A stretch of DNA of 64,000 bases from Aplidium turbinatum (Eukaryota; Chordata; Ascidiacea; Aplousobranchia; Polyclinidae): assembly GCA_918807975.1 (NCBI GenBank), contig OU964919.1, positions 14,774,001 to 14,838,000 on the forward strand, given 5' to 3'. The notes beneath the pieces were generated by a model, which was not told the origin of the DNA, searched no databases, and worked only from the letters and a program-made list of their open reading frames with translations. Below, piece by piece: positions 11,351 to 22,655 of this stretch. Made by a program: the position numbers and the translations under genes. Position 1 is the stretch's first letter; every line of letters starts with the position of its first letter.

Positions 11351-14300
11351 TTTGCTCTGCTTTGCTTTTTTGCTTAGCATTGAGCACTTTTTTGTAGTAT
11401 TGATAGTTTTCATTGTTTCAATTGTACAATATATATCTTAATGCTAAAGACTATGATAACTTTGTAAGCTGTAGATTTCTTGTTTCTTCCTCTGTGTACC
11501 CACTACTGTCACCACTCAATCACCAGTTATTCTAGTCCAAGTTGAGGAATGCTTGGCAAGGGGCACTTTGTTGTTTTCCTATGAGCTATATATACTCACA
11601 GTGACACTTCCCCAATGATTTGACGCAAAGAAGGTAATCTTTTAAAATTTTAACAAAACACACAATCATGTTTTGTTGATGCAAACAAGAAAAAAACAAA
11701 TCAAGCTTCTAGTACAAACAATTCGACAAAATCCTACTGACACTGTCTGACAGTTGCATGTTAAATTTCATGCCCATCTTGCAATTGCCGCTAATCTAAA
11801 GTTGTAGTAAATTAGCCACTTCATGAGATGATTGGTGTGAAGTATCCCATGGTTTTTCTGTTGGGATGTTAAGATGCAGCAGTGGCTAGTTAATCTTACA
11901 TTGATTCCACGTTAACTAAACCATGAAGAGATGCAAACATCAGCACAAACAAAACAAATTACCAATTGCTGTTTTCTTACTACACCCCACTGGACTGGAA
12001 AAACGCTTCAAATATTGGTGCATGGTTTTGCTCACACAGATATGCATCCTGTTTGCACATGTTCAAATGAGAGCCAATGTTCAATGTCAGACATAAAAAT
12101 TCAGCCATAATAATAACAATATTGAATGCATAACAACAGAAACTTATTTTAAGTAAGATGATGTTATGTTAGTGTTAAAAAACAAAATTATATACCATGC
12201 TTGGAAATAAAACCTTTTCAAAAGGACCTCATAGCAGAATGACATCATTAAGAAGTGTGATTCATCAAACCAAACTGATTTTAAGCAAAGCATTAAATAG
12301 GAAATGAGCAAATATTGCCCATTCATGTAGGTAGCACAAATGCATTGTGTAGAAAACACATGCAAAAGAATATATATTGCAGTTGTTTTCAACCGATAAA
12401 AAAATTGAAAACTGAATTACTTCTTTTTCAGTTTCCATGTTATTGCAATTTCTCAATGGGACTAACTCTAAACACAATCAGGTAAAGGAAACAAAGTCAT
12501 ACTAAAAGTATTATAAACTTAGGTTTACTTTAATATCAACAAGACTTGAATGGCAATTAAACTTTCAATTTTATAAATTCCATCAGCATCCATTGCTTTG
12601 CTAGTTCAACAATCACCACAAATAATTATTATAATAATCATAACTTTCAAAAAAAAAATCTTTTAAAATAATATTTTAAGCTTAAATATCTAATTGAACT
12701 GTGCCTTAAATAGAAAAACAATTTATCCCCAATCACTTGTGCAATTGAGAAGTACTTAGTTAAATGTGTTTTTAACTCTCTTTCACTCAGTAGCCTGTAA
12801 TATTTCCTTTATAAGTCCATTCAAAAGAAACCAAGGAAACATTTCTTCCAGCTTTCCATGAACGTTGATTTAGAAACCTGAAACAACAAAATGGTTTTGT
12901 TCAGACCATAAATTTGGCCAAAACAATTGGACCAAATATGAACACGCCATCAAGTAGCAGCCATTAATTGAAATAAAGCAGAACTCGCTGTATTCAGAAT
13001 TACACCCATCATTTAAAATAAAAACACAGTCATACAAGTTTACTTGAAATATTGCAATCTCCTCAAAAATAACTAGGTCTATATATACAGTCTGACACAA
13101 ATTCATTAAAATTCTGTTGATTTTTTCCAATATCAAAAAATTAGTGCCAACTACAACCAGTGCTGCAACACATTTATAGCAAAAATAAATAAAACCAATA
13201 AAAGTGTAGAAATCGTGTCAGTAAGAATTCTATACTAACCAACACATACTGTATCTTGCTTTAGACAAAAACACACCAAAAATAATCTTTAAACTGCTCT
13301 GCAAATGTCACTCAATGACAAATTAAAGTAACTGGTCAAAACTACATCATGATTGCAAGGTCATTATATCATACAATTTTTATAATTAATATGAAAGCAA
13401 CAAAAAAGACGATACAAGCTACAATAAGCAATATGTCAATGAAGAGGAAAAAGTGGTAATGCCTTGAACTTTAAACGATGCATAAATAAATTTTTCTGCT
13501 GTGTCTGTTGCTAGCACAACCCTACACCTGACTACTGAGTACTTATAGCAGTTTTAGACATAAACTTTGGCTTGGTCAAAATAATCTGAAGATGTACAAG
13601 GCAGATTGTCATGCTATGCTATCAAGATTACAATTTTTCCACACAAGCTTGTCGCCATACACCTGCAGTTTCAGGCCAGGATTGAGACACAATCTACTCA
13701 ATTGTCTGTTACCAACAAATGCTGTGAGTCTGACTAGAAACAGAGTTTATTCACTTGGGACATTCCCATATGACAATTAACCATGCCTAATGGAAACATT
13801 GAACACAAACAAGAAACAACTAGTGAACACACAGTATATAGGATATACTATCATAAAGTCAATAAAAATCAATCATTAACAAATGACAACACGCCTCAAC
13901 ATAAGCCTAATGCATTTTAAAACAAGAAATTTAAAAGACATTTTCTGTAGGTAGTAAAATTTGATATACTGATCACTTTAATCCATATTTTCAATCATAG
14001 TCATGTCAAGCTGTTTGATCATTTCTCGAGTTCAGGTGTTGCGACCATGTTATAGGCCTACAGGATGTAGGTGATCATGCCATATTTTTAACTGATTGTC
14101 CTGCTTAGTGCTTTGGTTTGGTATCATGCACGTTATAATGTAAGCGATTGGTCGCTTCAACCTTTTTCTGGACCTTGCTATGTTTGGCATATACCGTATT
14201 GCTTTTCGTTGTGTCAGAAATAAAAACAAACTGAACAAAAACTACAGCAGCCCACATGGAAGACTACACTCTGCAGCTAAAGCACCTAATTTTTTCTAAA

Positions 14301-14598
14301 TTGTTTACTGCTGTCCTCATTTATTTGTACAAAATCCTGGCCAATCAAAACATTAAAATAATCAGCCGAAGCGAAGACAATCCTCAAGCTTAAACTAAGT
14401 TTTCCAGATTTTCGTTTCTTATTTTCCAATCAGAAATTTTCAGAAGACAATAAAAAAAATTGATAGCAATAGAAAGCGGAAAACAAAGTTAATTTTAAAA
14501 ACGGATATATAGCTCTAGGGCCTAGGCTAATCGTTTTGCAGTAGCTATTTCATGATTACGTTTACATAACACATATCCCGACTAGGGACGAGCAACTC
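11351..14598. other. AT-rich non-coding stretch
   Basis: No exon, RNA gene or repeat was recognised. Open frames are short and without familiar motifs. The segment near 14213-14235 (cagaaataaaaacaaactg) recurs near 38098 and inverted near 39535 and 43828. Confidence 0.5.
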
Positions 14599-14805
14599 CG
14601 TTGTTCCGCCAACATTAGAAGGGTAAATTGCCAATTTGACATTTTTTTCACGCTTTGCTGCTGGCTTGCTTTCAACTAAAAACTTTAAATTACTTCAAAA
14701 CCAACTTCACTCTTTTTATATAACCCATAAAAAATACATTATTTTGTAAATACAAAAAAAAATTACCCTTCTAATGTTGCGGATGAACGAAAAAGCGGAT
14801 GTAGT
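14599..14805. repeat. Small inverted-repeat element (MITE)
   Basis: The motif aacattagaagggtaa near 14610 returns as ttacccttctaatgtt near 14763, inside arms of about 40 bp that also share ccgttgttccgcc-like sequence. The intervening 120 bp is AT-rich. Confidence 0.6.
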
Positions 14806-14827
14806 TAACAATCCCGGTAATATCCCG

Positions 14828-14875
14828 ACACATGTCGCCCGACACATGTCGCCCATGGACGACATTGTCGCCCAT
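14828..14875. repeat. Short tandem repeat acatgtcgccc
   Basis: Three imperfect units of acacatgtcgcccg / gacattgtcgccc follow one another just after the small MITE. Confidence 0.7.
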
Positions 14876-15160
14876 ACAAAATATAATGAATTTTCTGAAA
14901 GACGAACAAACACTATGTTATCTGGCTAATTTGAGGAAATAAATTTCATGCGAAGTCCGCCCCGATAGCTCAATTGGTTAGCGCCTTACTTCTGGAACGA
15001 AGAAGCTTCAAGATCAAGCGGCGCTGGTTCGACTCTCAGGGTGTGCGCTTTAGCAACGCATGTTAAGGACTGCTCTCCATTCAACGGCATCCAATGAATG
15101 GAATAAATCCCCGGCAACAAGACTGCAACAATCGGAAACTTCAATCTCGGTGACCGGGCC

Positions 15161-15547
15161 GCGAAATTTTTTTTCCCACGAGATTTCTGTCTCATTTACA
15201 TATTTTGGTAAAAGTTTGTATTAAAACCGTGTGAATCCAACATTTTCCCGTTGGCATGGTTGGTTCAGTGGTTTCATCCTCTGCCTAGTGATCGTGAGAA
15301 CGAGAGTTCGACGCCCGTCGAAGTCAAACTTTTTTTTTCTTTAAATTAATTTTTGGGCTGCACAAGAGCTTTTCAAAAAAAGTAGGGTTAGGGAAAGCTT
15401 ATATTTTATTATCATTGCAGAATTTCTTTGGTAAATAGTTATTTTGCAATCTGAATCAACCAATTTCTCAAAACACTTTCGGAAAATCTTACTTTTAGAG
15501 TGACTAGAATCAATGAGACAGAAATCTCGTGGGGAAAAAAAATTTGC
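15161..15547. mobile_element. Mutator-like MITE (9-bp target duplication) inside the SINE
   Basis: Inverted repeats of about 34 bp (gcgaaatttttttt and cacgagatttctgtctca) bracket 387 bp. GACCGGGCC is present on both sides (15152-15160, 15548-15556), and other SINE copies have it once. A 9-bp duplication with long inverted repeats fits Mutator-type elements. No transposase is present. Confidence 0.8.
15251..15345 (+). ncRNA. tRNA-like sequence with pol III signals inside the MITE
   Basis: Has an A-box-like ggttggttcagtggt, a B-box-like agttcgacgcccg, and a run of nine T's about 20 bp beyond, as a pol III terminator would need. I could not fold a full cloverleaf, so it is a tRNA relic or SINE head, not a confident tRNA gene. 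Confidence 0.4.
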
Positions 15548-15949
15548 GACCGGGCCTGCGTCAGTGATTCAAAGCCTCTACAAGTATGCGAAACTGCCAG
15601 GATTAAGCTCTGCAAGAAGCTTTCCCAGTCCGAGGATAAAGACTCAATCAAACAAAGTGTCGGCTTTGCTATCGGTGGACGATGGTTGCATTTTTTTTTT
15701 AGAAACATGATTTCAATTTTTTTTTACTGAAAAGAAATGCAAAGATGCGGCTGTGTCTCTGCAAAAACACTAAATGGCAAGCCAAAATAAGGGGAACAGC
15801 TGACTCGAAGACTAGGCTATAATATGTCACTTCGCTGCTTCCGGTCGTCTGTTGTATCGCGTCTGTGATCGCAGTGTACTCTGTACTGTATGTTATCGCA
15901 ACGGGCGCAAATAAGAACACGATTATTATTATTACAGTATGATTATTAT

Positions 15950-16713
15950 CAGGGCCTGATTAAGGCTCACGGGGGCCGAGGCACAGCTAAGTTTAGGAGC
16001 CCTTATTGGCAATCGCTTTCGATGCCATGTACTCTCTGCAAATGATGAAATATGGGTTAACAAATAGTTCAAGCAAAACTATAACTTCATAAATATTAAT
16101 TTAGGATGAACGGATTAGGATGAATGTATTGCTATTATTCACGACATTAAGAAATACCAACTTCATATAAGAAATACCAACTTCAAAATATAAAAACATT
16201 TTATGCAAAATTGACCTTAACACGCAAATTTAAACATTTTATCAGGCCCCCTGAACGCAAAAAATTGAAAATTTTGTTGTTCTAAAAAAGGGCATACCCA
16301 TTAGGCTACCCATGAGGGGGCCCAATCAAAATACAAAACTAATATAAAAAACAATATTTTATGCAAAATTGACCTGAGCACGCAAATTTAAACATTTTTT
16401 TGGCCCCCCCTAAACTCAACAATTGAAAATTCTGTAATTTTAAAAAAGGCATAGCCTAGGCTTCCCATGAGGGGGCCCATTCGACATACGGAACTGATAT
16501 AAAAACAATATTTTATGCAAAATCGTTGAAATCAATCTTTTTATCACGTGAATTTCGACATTTTGTCGGGGCCCCTTGAACTCACCGGCCCGGTGCAATG
16601 CACCGGTTGTCCCCCCTCTTGTGGACCGTGCCTACAGTACTAATGTAAAAAAAATTGGAGACCCCAAAAACCAGGGGGCCTGAAGCCTGTGCCTCATGGT
16701 TAATTGGGCTCTG
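15950..16713. mobile_element. hAT MITE with internal repeats
   Basis: Ends cagggcctgattaagg and complement (cccaattaaccatgagg..tctg) with an 8-bp duplication ATTATTAT (15942-15949, 16714-16721). The interior holds about three copies of a 150-165 bp unit containing attttatgcaaaattgacc, a stretch ending in ggccccc, and catgagggggccca. Confidence 0.88.
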
Positions 16714-16721
16714 ATTATTAT

Positions 16722-17818
16722 ACAAAAGCATGTTCGATAGAAATATCAAACAATAACAAGCGAAAAAGTAGGCTCAGTGCCACGCTTTTTTTGATGAAAT
16801 TTTCAGGATTTAGCTTGAGCAAAGGCTTTGATTTTGAACTGCTGTATTTTGAGAACCGTAACTGCTAGAAAAAAAATCAAAACATGAAAGTCGTAGCATT
16901 TTCAACAGTGTTTTACAGTATGTTTACAAATTTTGTGTATTTTCTTTTTAAAATGCCTTAAATGACTAAAATTTCTGACAAACTACAAAAATTCTGTGTT
17001 TTTTTGATATTCTTTTGCTTCCGTTTGGATATCTGAAAAAAATCTTCAAACTGCGATAAACTTCACCGGTAGATGTCAGGCAAGTACTACGCTTGCAGCA
17101 GAAAGGTTGTCACAAAGATGTTGACGCATTTTGCGAAGAAAGAACTAGATATACCTCACTTTACACAAAAAATGACAGTTTTTTGTAAATAATTGATAAT
17201 TGCAGAAACAATTTAAATACAAACCTAGTAATTTCTTTCAACTTTTAGACAATACAAGTCTTCCTTTTTCTAAAACAGTCAGACTCATGCAGTTTGGCAA
17301 ACAAAAAGACCAGATTTATCTATTTATCAAAAGACCAGATTTAGACATCACGATGCACGAGTATACTCGTGGTTGGCATTGGTTTAACATTAACCTATAG
17401 ACATAAGCTAATGGCAATAGCCTATAGTCTTTTTCCGATCAACAAAAGATTGGAGAATCCAAAAGCTACTGACAGTCCAGTTGCAATGTTAGCCTACTCT
17501 TACATAAGTTTTGTGTCCTGGTAAAATTTTTATGTGCCATTCAGGGATATCTAAAGAAGATATCCCCAGTGCCAGTCTTGATAAAAATTTTCACTATGTT
17601 TTTCACAGGGCCGTATGAGTACTATCTCGCCTTCCCCCAGAAATCTACTAGTGGGTTCCCACGTTTAGTAATTGCTTTTAAAAATAAGACCAGAAAGCGT
17701 TTAAGGCGGCACACTCTTTCAATGTGAGGAAAAATTTACTTTCATCATTTTCGCAAAGAATAGCCTAAACTTTTAAGACTTAAGATTTTATAGAAAGTAT
17801 GGTTTATAGGCTATGCCG
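16722..17818. other. Non-coding stretch
   Basis: AT-rich, with no exon or repeat recognised. A 66-codon open frame at 17200-17400 shows no known motif. Confidence 0.4.
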
Positions 17819-19313
17819 ACAATGCACAGGGCCGTTGACAGGATTTCTCGGGCCCGGTACCAATTTATTTTCGGGCCCCCTTCATCAACAATGTTATGAA
17901 TATAAAGTTTGTATACAAACTTTTATTGATGTCGTTTAAGCATCGTCATTTAACAAATCTTGCGCAATCTTAAAACGCAATTCTTGAACTGCAAAACTTA
18001 CTATCTCTGTCTAGCGGTTGCTTTTTTGAATTTTTATTTGTCACATGGCGCGAGAGTATTACTTCCCGATTCCATTGATGTTTCACTGGTCATTCTAGGC
18101 TCACCAGAAGAGAATTTACAGCAAAGGTAGTGCAGACGGTCAGAAAATTGGTTTGGGAGAGTTGTTTGGGCCTCGGTCAAACATTTGCTGATTGGTGCAA
18201 TCTGAAAAGTGGTATTGGCAGGCCCGGATTTAGAGGGGGCAGAGGGTGCAGGTGCCCCGGGCCCCCCTTTTGAAGGGGCCCCCCGACGTGGAAAAAATGT
18301 GATTTTGTGTGATTTTTTTCTTTTAGCCTTTGAAGTTTCTACAAAATGCTGTGCAGTGCAGGATTAATGGTAGGCCTACTGTCAGTAGCGTATTTAGGGG
18401 GGAGGATAAGGGGCGATGGCCCCCCCCCTAATGATCAGGTAAAAAAATAAAAAAATATAAGTTACAAATTTTGCAAAAAAAAGTTGTAGCAGAAGACATA
18501 ATTGCTTGGATGATTCATCCTAGCGCGAGGGGGGGGGGGGGGTATAGGCTACTTTTTGCGATACAATTTGCCAATATTATTCTGAGTTTCCAAATCAACT
18601 TCTAGTTTAATCTTGATTACAGTAAGTTAAAAATATTTAATTAAGCAAGCAATCACTAGTATACACTGCATACAGTGGCGGCTCGTCTAACGGTGCTGCA
18701 GCACCACAAATAAGCTCCTGCAAAGACCTAAGTTACACATAGGCTAGGCTACGTTGAATTCTGCAATGGTGAATGTTAGAAGCTACGTAACTGTGTTGCA
18801 AGACCTAAGGGGCGATAATAGGTTTTTTCACCAACTTTTTGGCAAGGCTTGCTCAGTTTTTGGCGAAGAAATCCGAATGCCCCGGAGAGCACCTAGACAA
18901 CAACATCAACCTAACATTCCAGCTGAAACTGGGGAGATCTATTTTAAACAAACAGTTTTTCTTCCTTTTCTTGACAATTGCATGGCACTAATTTACGAGA
19001 GATTCAATGAGCACTGCTCGCTAGCTTTTAAAGTCAGCACATTTCTGCCGTCATTGATTCATGAAGATGAGGACTGCCGATCGACGAGATTTTCGACTTC
19101 TACCATGAAATGCTGGATGTTGAACCAAGCAATTGCTTTGCAGCTACCATTGAGTTGCGTAGATGGAGAACAAATTGGCTTGCAGTTTCTGTGGATAAAC
19201 GACCTGCGACTCTTCTGGATGCGTGTCAAGCTGCTGAACAACTCGACACTAATCCGATTACCCATAAATTATTTCGAATCTTTGCTACGCTTCCAATTAC
19301 AACTGCCTCCAAT

Positions 19314-20031
19314 CAGTGCCGGTCTTAGGGTATTTCGGGCCCTGTGCGGAATATGCTTTGCGGGCCCCAATGACAATGATCCAATTCAGTAGCATAGCTA
19401 GGTATTTTGAAATGGGAGGGGGTGGTTTGACCGTCGGCAGACGAAGCCTGACGGCATGATTGCACCCAGTGGCAGGGGTCTGGGGGAAGAAAATTTTGAA
19501 AAATTACTTTGAAGTTGGGGCATTCTGAGAGCATGTTCAAAATTTGGGTGTGAATATTACTGTAAAATGGTGCTGTCTGGTGGCATAGCAAAAGGATAAG
19601 ATCATGTATTCTTTGACATTTTTCAGAAATAAATCTATGTTGAGTCTGGATGCAACCTATTTCGTCCCCTAAAAAATTCGTACCCCGATTTCGTACCCTG
19701 AAATCGGAGTAACAAAATCAAATTTCGACCTATTTCGTCCCCTGAAAAGATCGAGAGAAATTTGAAATGTTTGCGGCAACTCCGATCAGCAACTTCGGCT
19801 ATGTTGTTTTTTTTCTCGATCTTTTCAGGGTACGAAATGTTCAGGGGACGAAATAGGTTGCACCCGTGGAGTCTCTATGTTTTCTTGTTACTAATTCCTT
19901 TGTTGAATTCACGTATTGAATTTTTCCATTGGAAATGACAAAATTACTGAATTTTCTGAGTAAATTGCGGGCCCCCTAATTTGCGGGCCCTGTGCGATCG
20001 CACGGTTTGCACACCCCAAAGACCGGCACTG
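19314..20031. mobile_element. hAT MITE inserted in the transposase C-terminal motif
   Basis: Ends cagtgccggtcttagg / ccaaagaccggcactg; duplication CTCCAAT at 19307-19313 and 20032-20038. A further insert-like end (cagtagcatagctagg) begins at 19387, and an inverted-repeat unit built on gcaacctatttcgtcccc lies at about 19649-19865. Confidence 0.88.
19649..19865. repeat. Inverted-repeat unit with cctatttcgtcccc ends
   Basis: Begins gcaacctatttcgtcccc and ends ggggacgaaataggttgc, with internal inverted gatctttcag-like segments around ttctcgatcttttcaggg. A fragment of the same end occurs near 53895-53935. Confidence 0.7.
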
Positions 20032-21219
20032 CTCCAATGAGCCATGTTTCAGTTCACTAAAGTAGCCTACCTGAAAAATTATTACCGCACGACCATGGCC
20101 GAGCCACGTTTGGATGGTCTAGCTCAGATGTACACAAGGATATTGTACTCGAGTATGATGCAGTTATTGATATATTTTCCAAGCGCAGCCATCGCATGGA
20201 ACTGTAAATTGTCGTTGCAAATCGCCGAGAATTTTCAAAAGGTATTCGAGGTCGGAAGGACTAACTTATTGTTTATGTTCTGAAGTGATAATATCTTTTG
20301 TTGGTTCATTGATTGGAACAGTAACTTACTTCTACGGATTCACTCTTGATTCTGGACTTCCCTACCTGACAGTATTCTGACGGTTTCATCTAACCTCCTC
20401 CCCCCGTTCTGACGCATCATATGACATTTTGGTATACCCCACCCCTATTAAAAGGGTCAAAAAATCTAATTTTAACCCAAATAGAAAAAATTTGAACCGA
20501 TTAACAGCCATCCATTTTCACCGAATTTGAGCTTTCTGTGTAGGCTACTACCATTGAGACTACCCCGTGTGTACTACTCCGAGACCCCCATTGGCATCCA
20601 GCCGCCAAGTCAGCCGCTGACTGACACAATGTCTTGGCCCCCCCTTAAGAAACTTTCTAAATACGCCACTGCCTACTGTAGACGCAACAGTAGTTTTTCG
20701 CGCCTAAGGCGCAAAAATTTTTTTGCACGGAGGGCCCCCCGATGTAAAAGTGCTCCGGGCCCTCCATCAGCTAAATCCGGCCCTGGGTATTGGTCTAATT
20801 TTTAGTGCAGAAATAGGGAAAGCAATCTTCTTATCTGGGCCATTTCAGTTTTTCAGTTTAAACAAATATTAGCCTGTTTATTTTGAAATTCGTGTTTCGG
20901 GTAATATTCTTGGTTAGGGAAATCACTATAACTATCTTAGACTAAGTTCTTATTTTACTGCTTCGTGGCTGAAGTGGCTATTTTACCACAAGAAAGCTGA
21001 AGTGAGTCCAGTACCCACAAGGGAGCCCGGTACTTTACCATTAGACCGCTGAAATGGCTGTTTTAACCTTTGATGGCAATTCCTTTAGATCTGATTATAT
21101 TAAGATCTTGATAATGTTTGAAGTCGCGGGGATTTTTTTAAATCCGGGCCCCTTAAATATTTCGGGCCCGGGTCCAAAAGTACTACCTAGACCCCCCTGT
21201 CAACGCCCCTGACAATGCA

Positions 21220-22429
21220 GAAGGAGATCTAGAAAAAAGTTGGGAAAGGGCAAGAATTTTAACAAAGTAGGCTAAAACTTGTAACATAAATAAACAGTGT
21301 AATGCAAAACTTAATGTCCAAATAAATGAAATAAACAGGGGGTGTGGGGGACTTGCCGCCCAAAAAATTTGACAAATATAGGCTAATCTTGCTTTGGTCA
21401 CTTTTTAGGAGCAACATTTTTTTTATCAGGATGCACACTTTGTCAGTTATGTACGGTACCTAAATTCATCAAATTAAAATTGGATTAGAGTAGAAGTTTT
21501 GTTTATAATTTGAGTTGGCTTACCAATTCATAAAATTTTTTATTCACAACCACAGAAGGATTTCAATACGGTAATTTATTTCTTGAAAGTTTGTAGGCCT
21601 ATAGCTTAGTGTGTTGTTGCCTTTCAGCAGGCTAAAACTTTGAAATGTTTACTTAGGGAGTCCCCTCTTTCACAGATCACATCTCGATTTATATCGAAAT
21701 TTATCAATTTAATTTTATCATTAATTAACTAGGCTACTTTTTGGAAAATAATTTAACCTATATGACTATGTGGAAAACGTAGGATACTTTAACGATTAGG
21801 CTATGTTGCTGGTAGATCTAAAATGAAGTTACGAAAAGTCCTCCTCTCACCTAGCTGACCACGAAAGTATGCAAGTTGCACCTTTTCCCCTAGATTGCAA
21901 AACTTTTTTTATGAACAGCTCCTAACATAAAACCGCAAGGTTCGTTGGTGCTTCTTGCCTGAGCCTATATGTTTTTTCCTCATTTATGTGGGCTATTTTC
22001 TAATGTTGTAAAAAAATTCAATAATTTTCTCTTTTTCTTTGTAGGTTGCTAACAACGGCAAAAGTTTCAAAATGTGTAGGCTATCAGTTATAGCAGACTA
22101 ATGATGTTTTAAGACTTGTGTTTTACAAACTTGAAACAATCGCAAAAATTTTGTCAAAACGGAAAACTAAATAAACTGTAGGCTACACGGACTTGTTTGT
22201 TTCGCCTTCTTTTATTCCGATGTGAAACCCTCAAGTCTACAACTCCTTACATGAAGCTGTAAGTCTACAGGTTTTTTGCCCCGTAGCATCAAACAGATAG
22301 CTTAGCGAAATTAGGCCTTCGTTCTTTCATCATATAGCCTAACTTACAAAATAGGCTACAGTAGGCTATTTGTGTCGATGTTACCAAGCACTGATTATGT
22401 ACTGCTCAAGTGCAGCCAACTGCCACCAC
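21220..22429. other. Non-coding stretch
   Basis: AT-rich with many taggcct / ggctac motifs; no exon or RNA gene recognised. Confidence 0.4.
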
Positions 22430-22655
22430 TTCTCACTGCGTAACAACCTTGGTTGGAAATCTTTATCCTTGACTGTCAAAGCCTTTGATCGGTTATTTTT
22501 GAACCAATGACGCAGGGCCGGATACAAAGATTGGCAAAGTAAAGTTTCTAAGAGTTTTTGTTTGTGAAATATTCCATTTACTTGGTGCCGCTGAATGGAG
22601 AGCAGTCCTGAAAGGCGTTGCTCAAGCATACATCCAGAGAGCCGGACCAGTCTAC
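22430..22655 (-). mobile_element. SINE family A, partial copy
   Basis: On the minus strand it reads gagcaacgcctttcagg, ggactgctctccattcagcg, ccggccctgcgtcattgg and gacagtcaaggataaag, in the same order as the SINE at 14955. The tRNA head is weak or missing. Confidence 0.75.

Larger units (their letters stand above)
14955..15690 (+). mobile_element. tRNA-derived SINE, family A, split by a MITE
   Basis: The head (14957-15041) has an A box (tagctcaattggttagcg) and a B box (ggttcgactct). The body reads ggactgctctccattcaacg, then ccccggcaacaa, ctcggtgaccgggcc, and after the insertion tgcgtcagtgattcaaagcc and cccagtccgaggataaag. The same body recurs at 22430-22655 (minus), 57428-57620 and 57770-58010, with shorter pieces at 28250-28380 and 37083-37140. 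Confidence 0.85.
18673..20230 (+). pseudogene. hAT transposase remnant (ZMYM1/THAP0-like group)
   Basis: A left terminus cagtggcggctcgtc at 18673 is followed by a transposase frame from about 18754. It reads IRMPRRAPRQQHQPNIPAET, then YFKQTVFLPFLDNCMALIYE RFN split over two motifs, then in a shifted frame DVEPSNCFAATIELRRW and LFRIFATLPITTASN. After an inserted MITE, YLKNYYRTTMAEPRLDGLA and the DAVIDIFSKRSHRMEL C-terminus follow. TTASN..YLKxxxRxxMxxxRLxGLA is the conserved hAT dimerisation region. At least one frameshift and the MITE break it. No matching right terminus was found. Confidence 0.8.
18383..20671. mobile_element. Third hAT element in the stack
   Basis: Ends cagtagcgtatttag / ctaaatacgccactg, duplication CCTACTGT at 18375-18382 and 20672-20679. 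Homopolymer runs of C and G lie near its left end. Confidence 0.9.
18219..20785. mobile_element. Second hAT element in the stack
   Basis: Ends caggcccggatttag / ctaaatccggccctg, duplication GGTATTGG at 18211-18218 and 20786-20793. Confidence 0.92.
17827..21211. mobile_element. Outer hAT element of a nested stack
   Basis: Ends cagggccgttgacagg and complement; 8-bp duplication ACAATGCA at 17819-17826 and 21212-21219. Its own sequence is 17827-18218 and 20786-21211 and contains gggcccgg motifs near both ends. Everything between is later insertion. Confidence 0.92.

Noticed and set aside
14957-15041. Functional tRNA gene
   Set aside because: A and B boxes are present, but the sequence continues into a SINE body that recurs elsewhere, so it is a SINE head.
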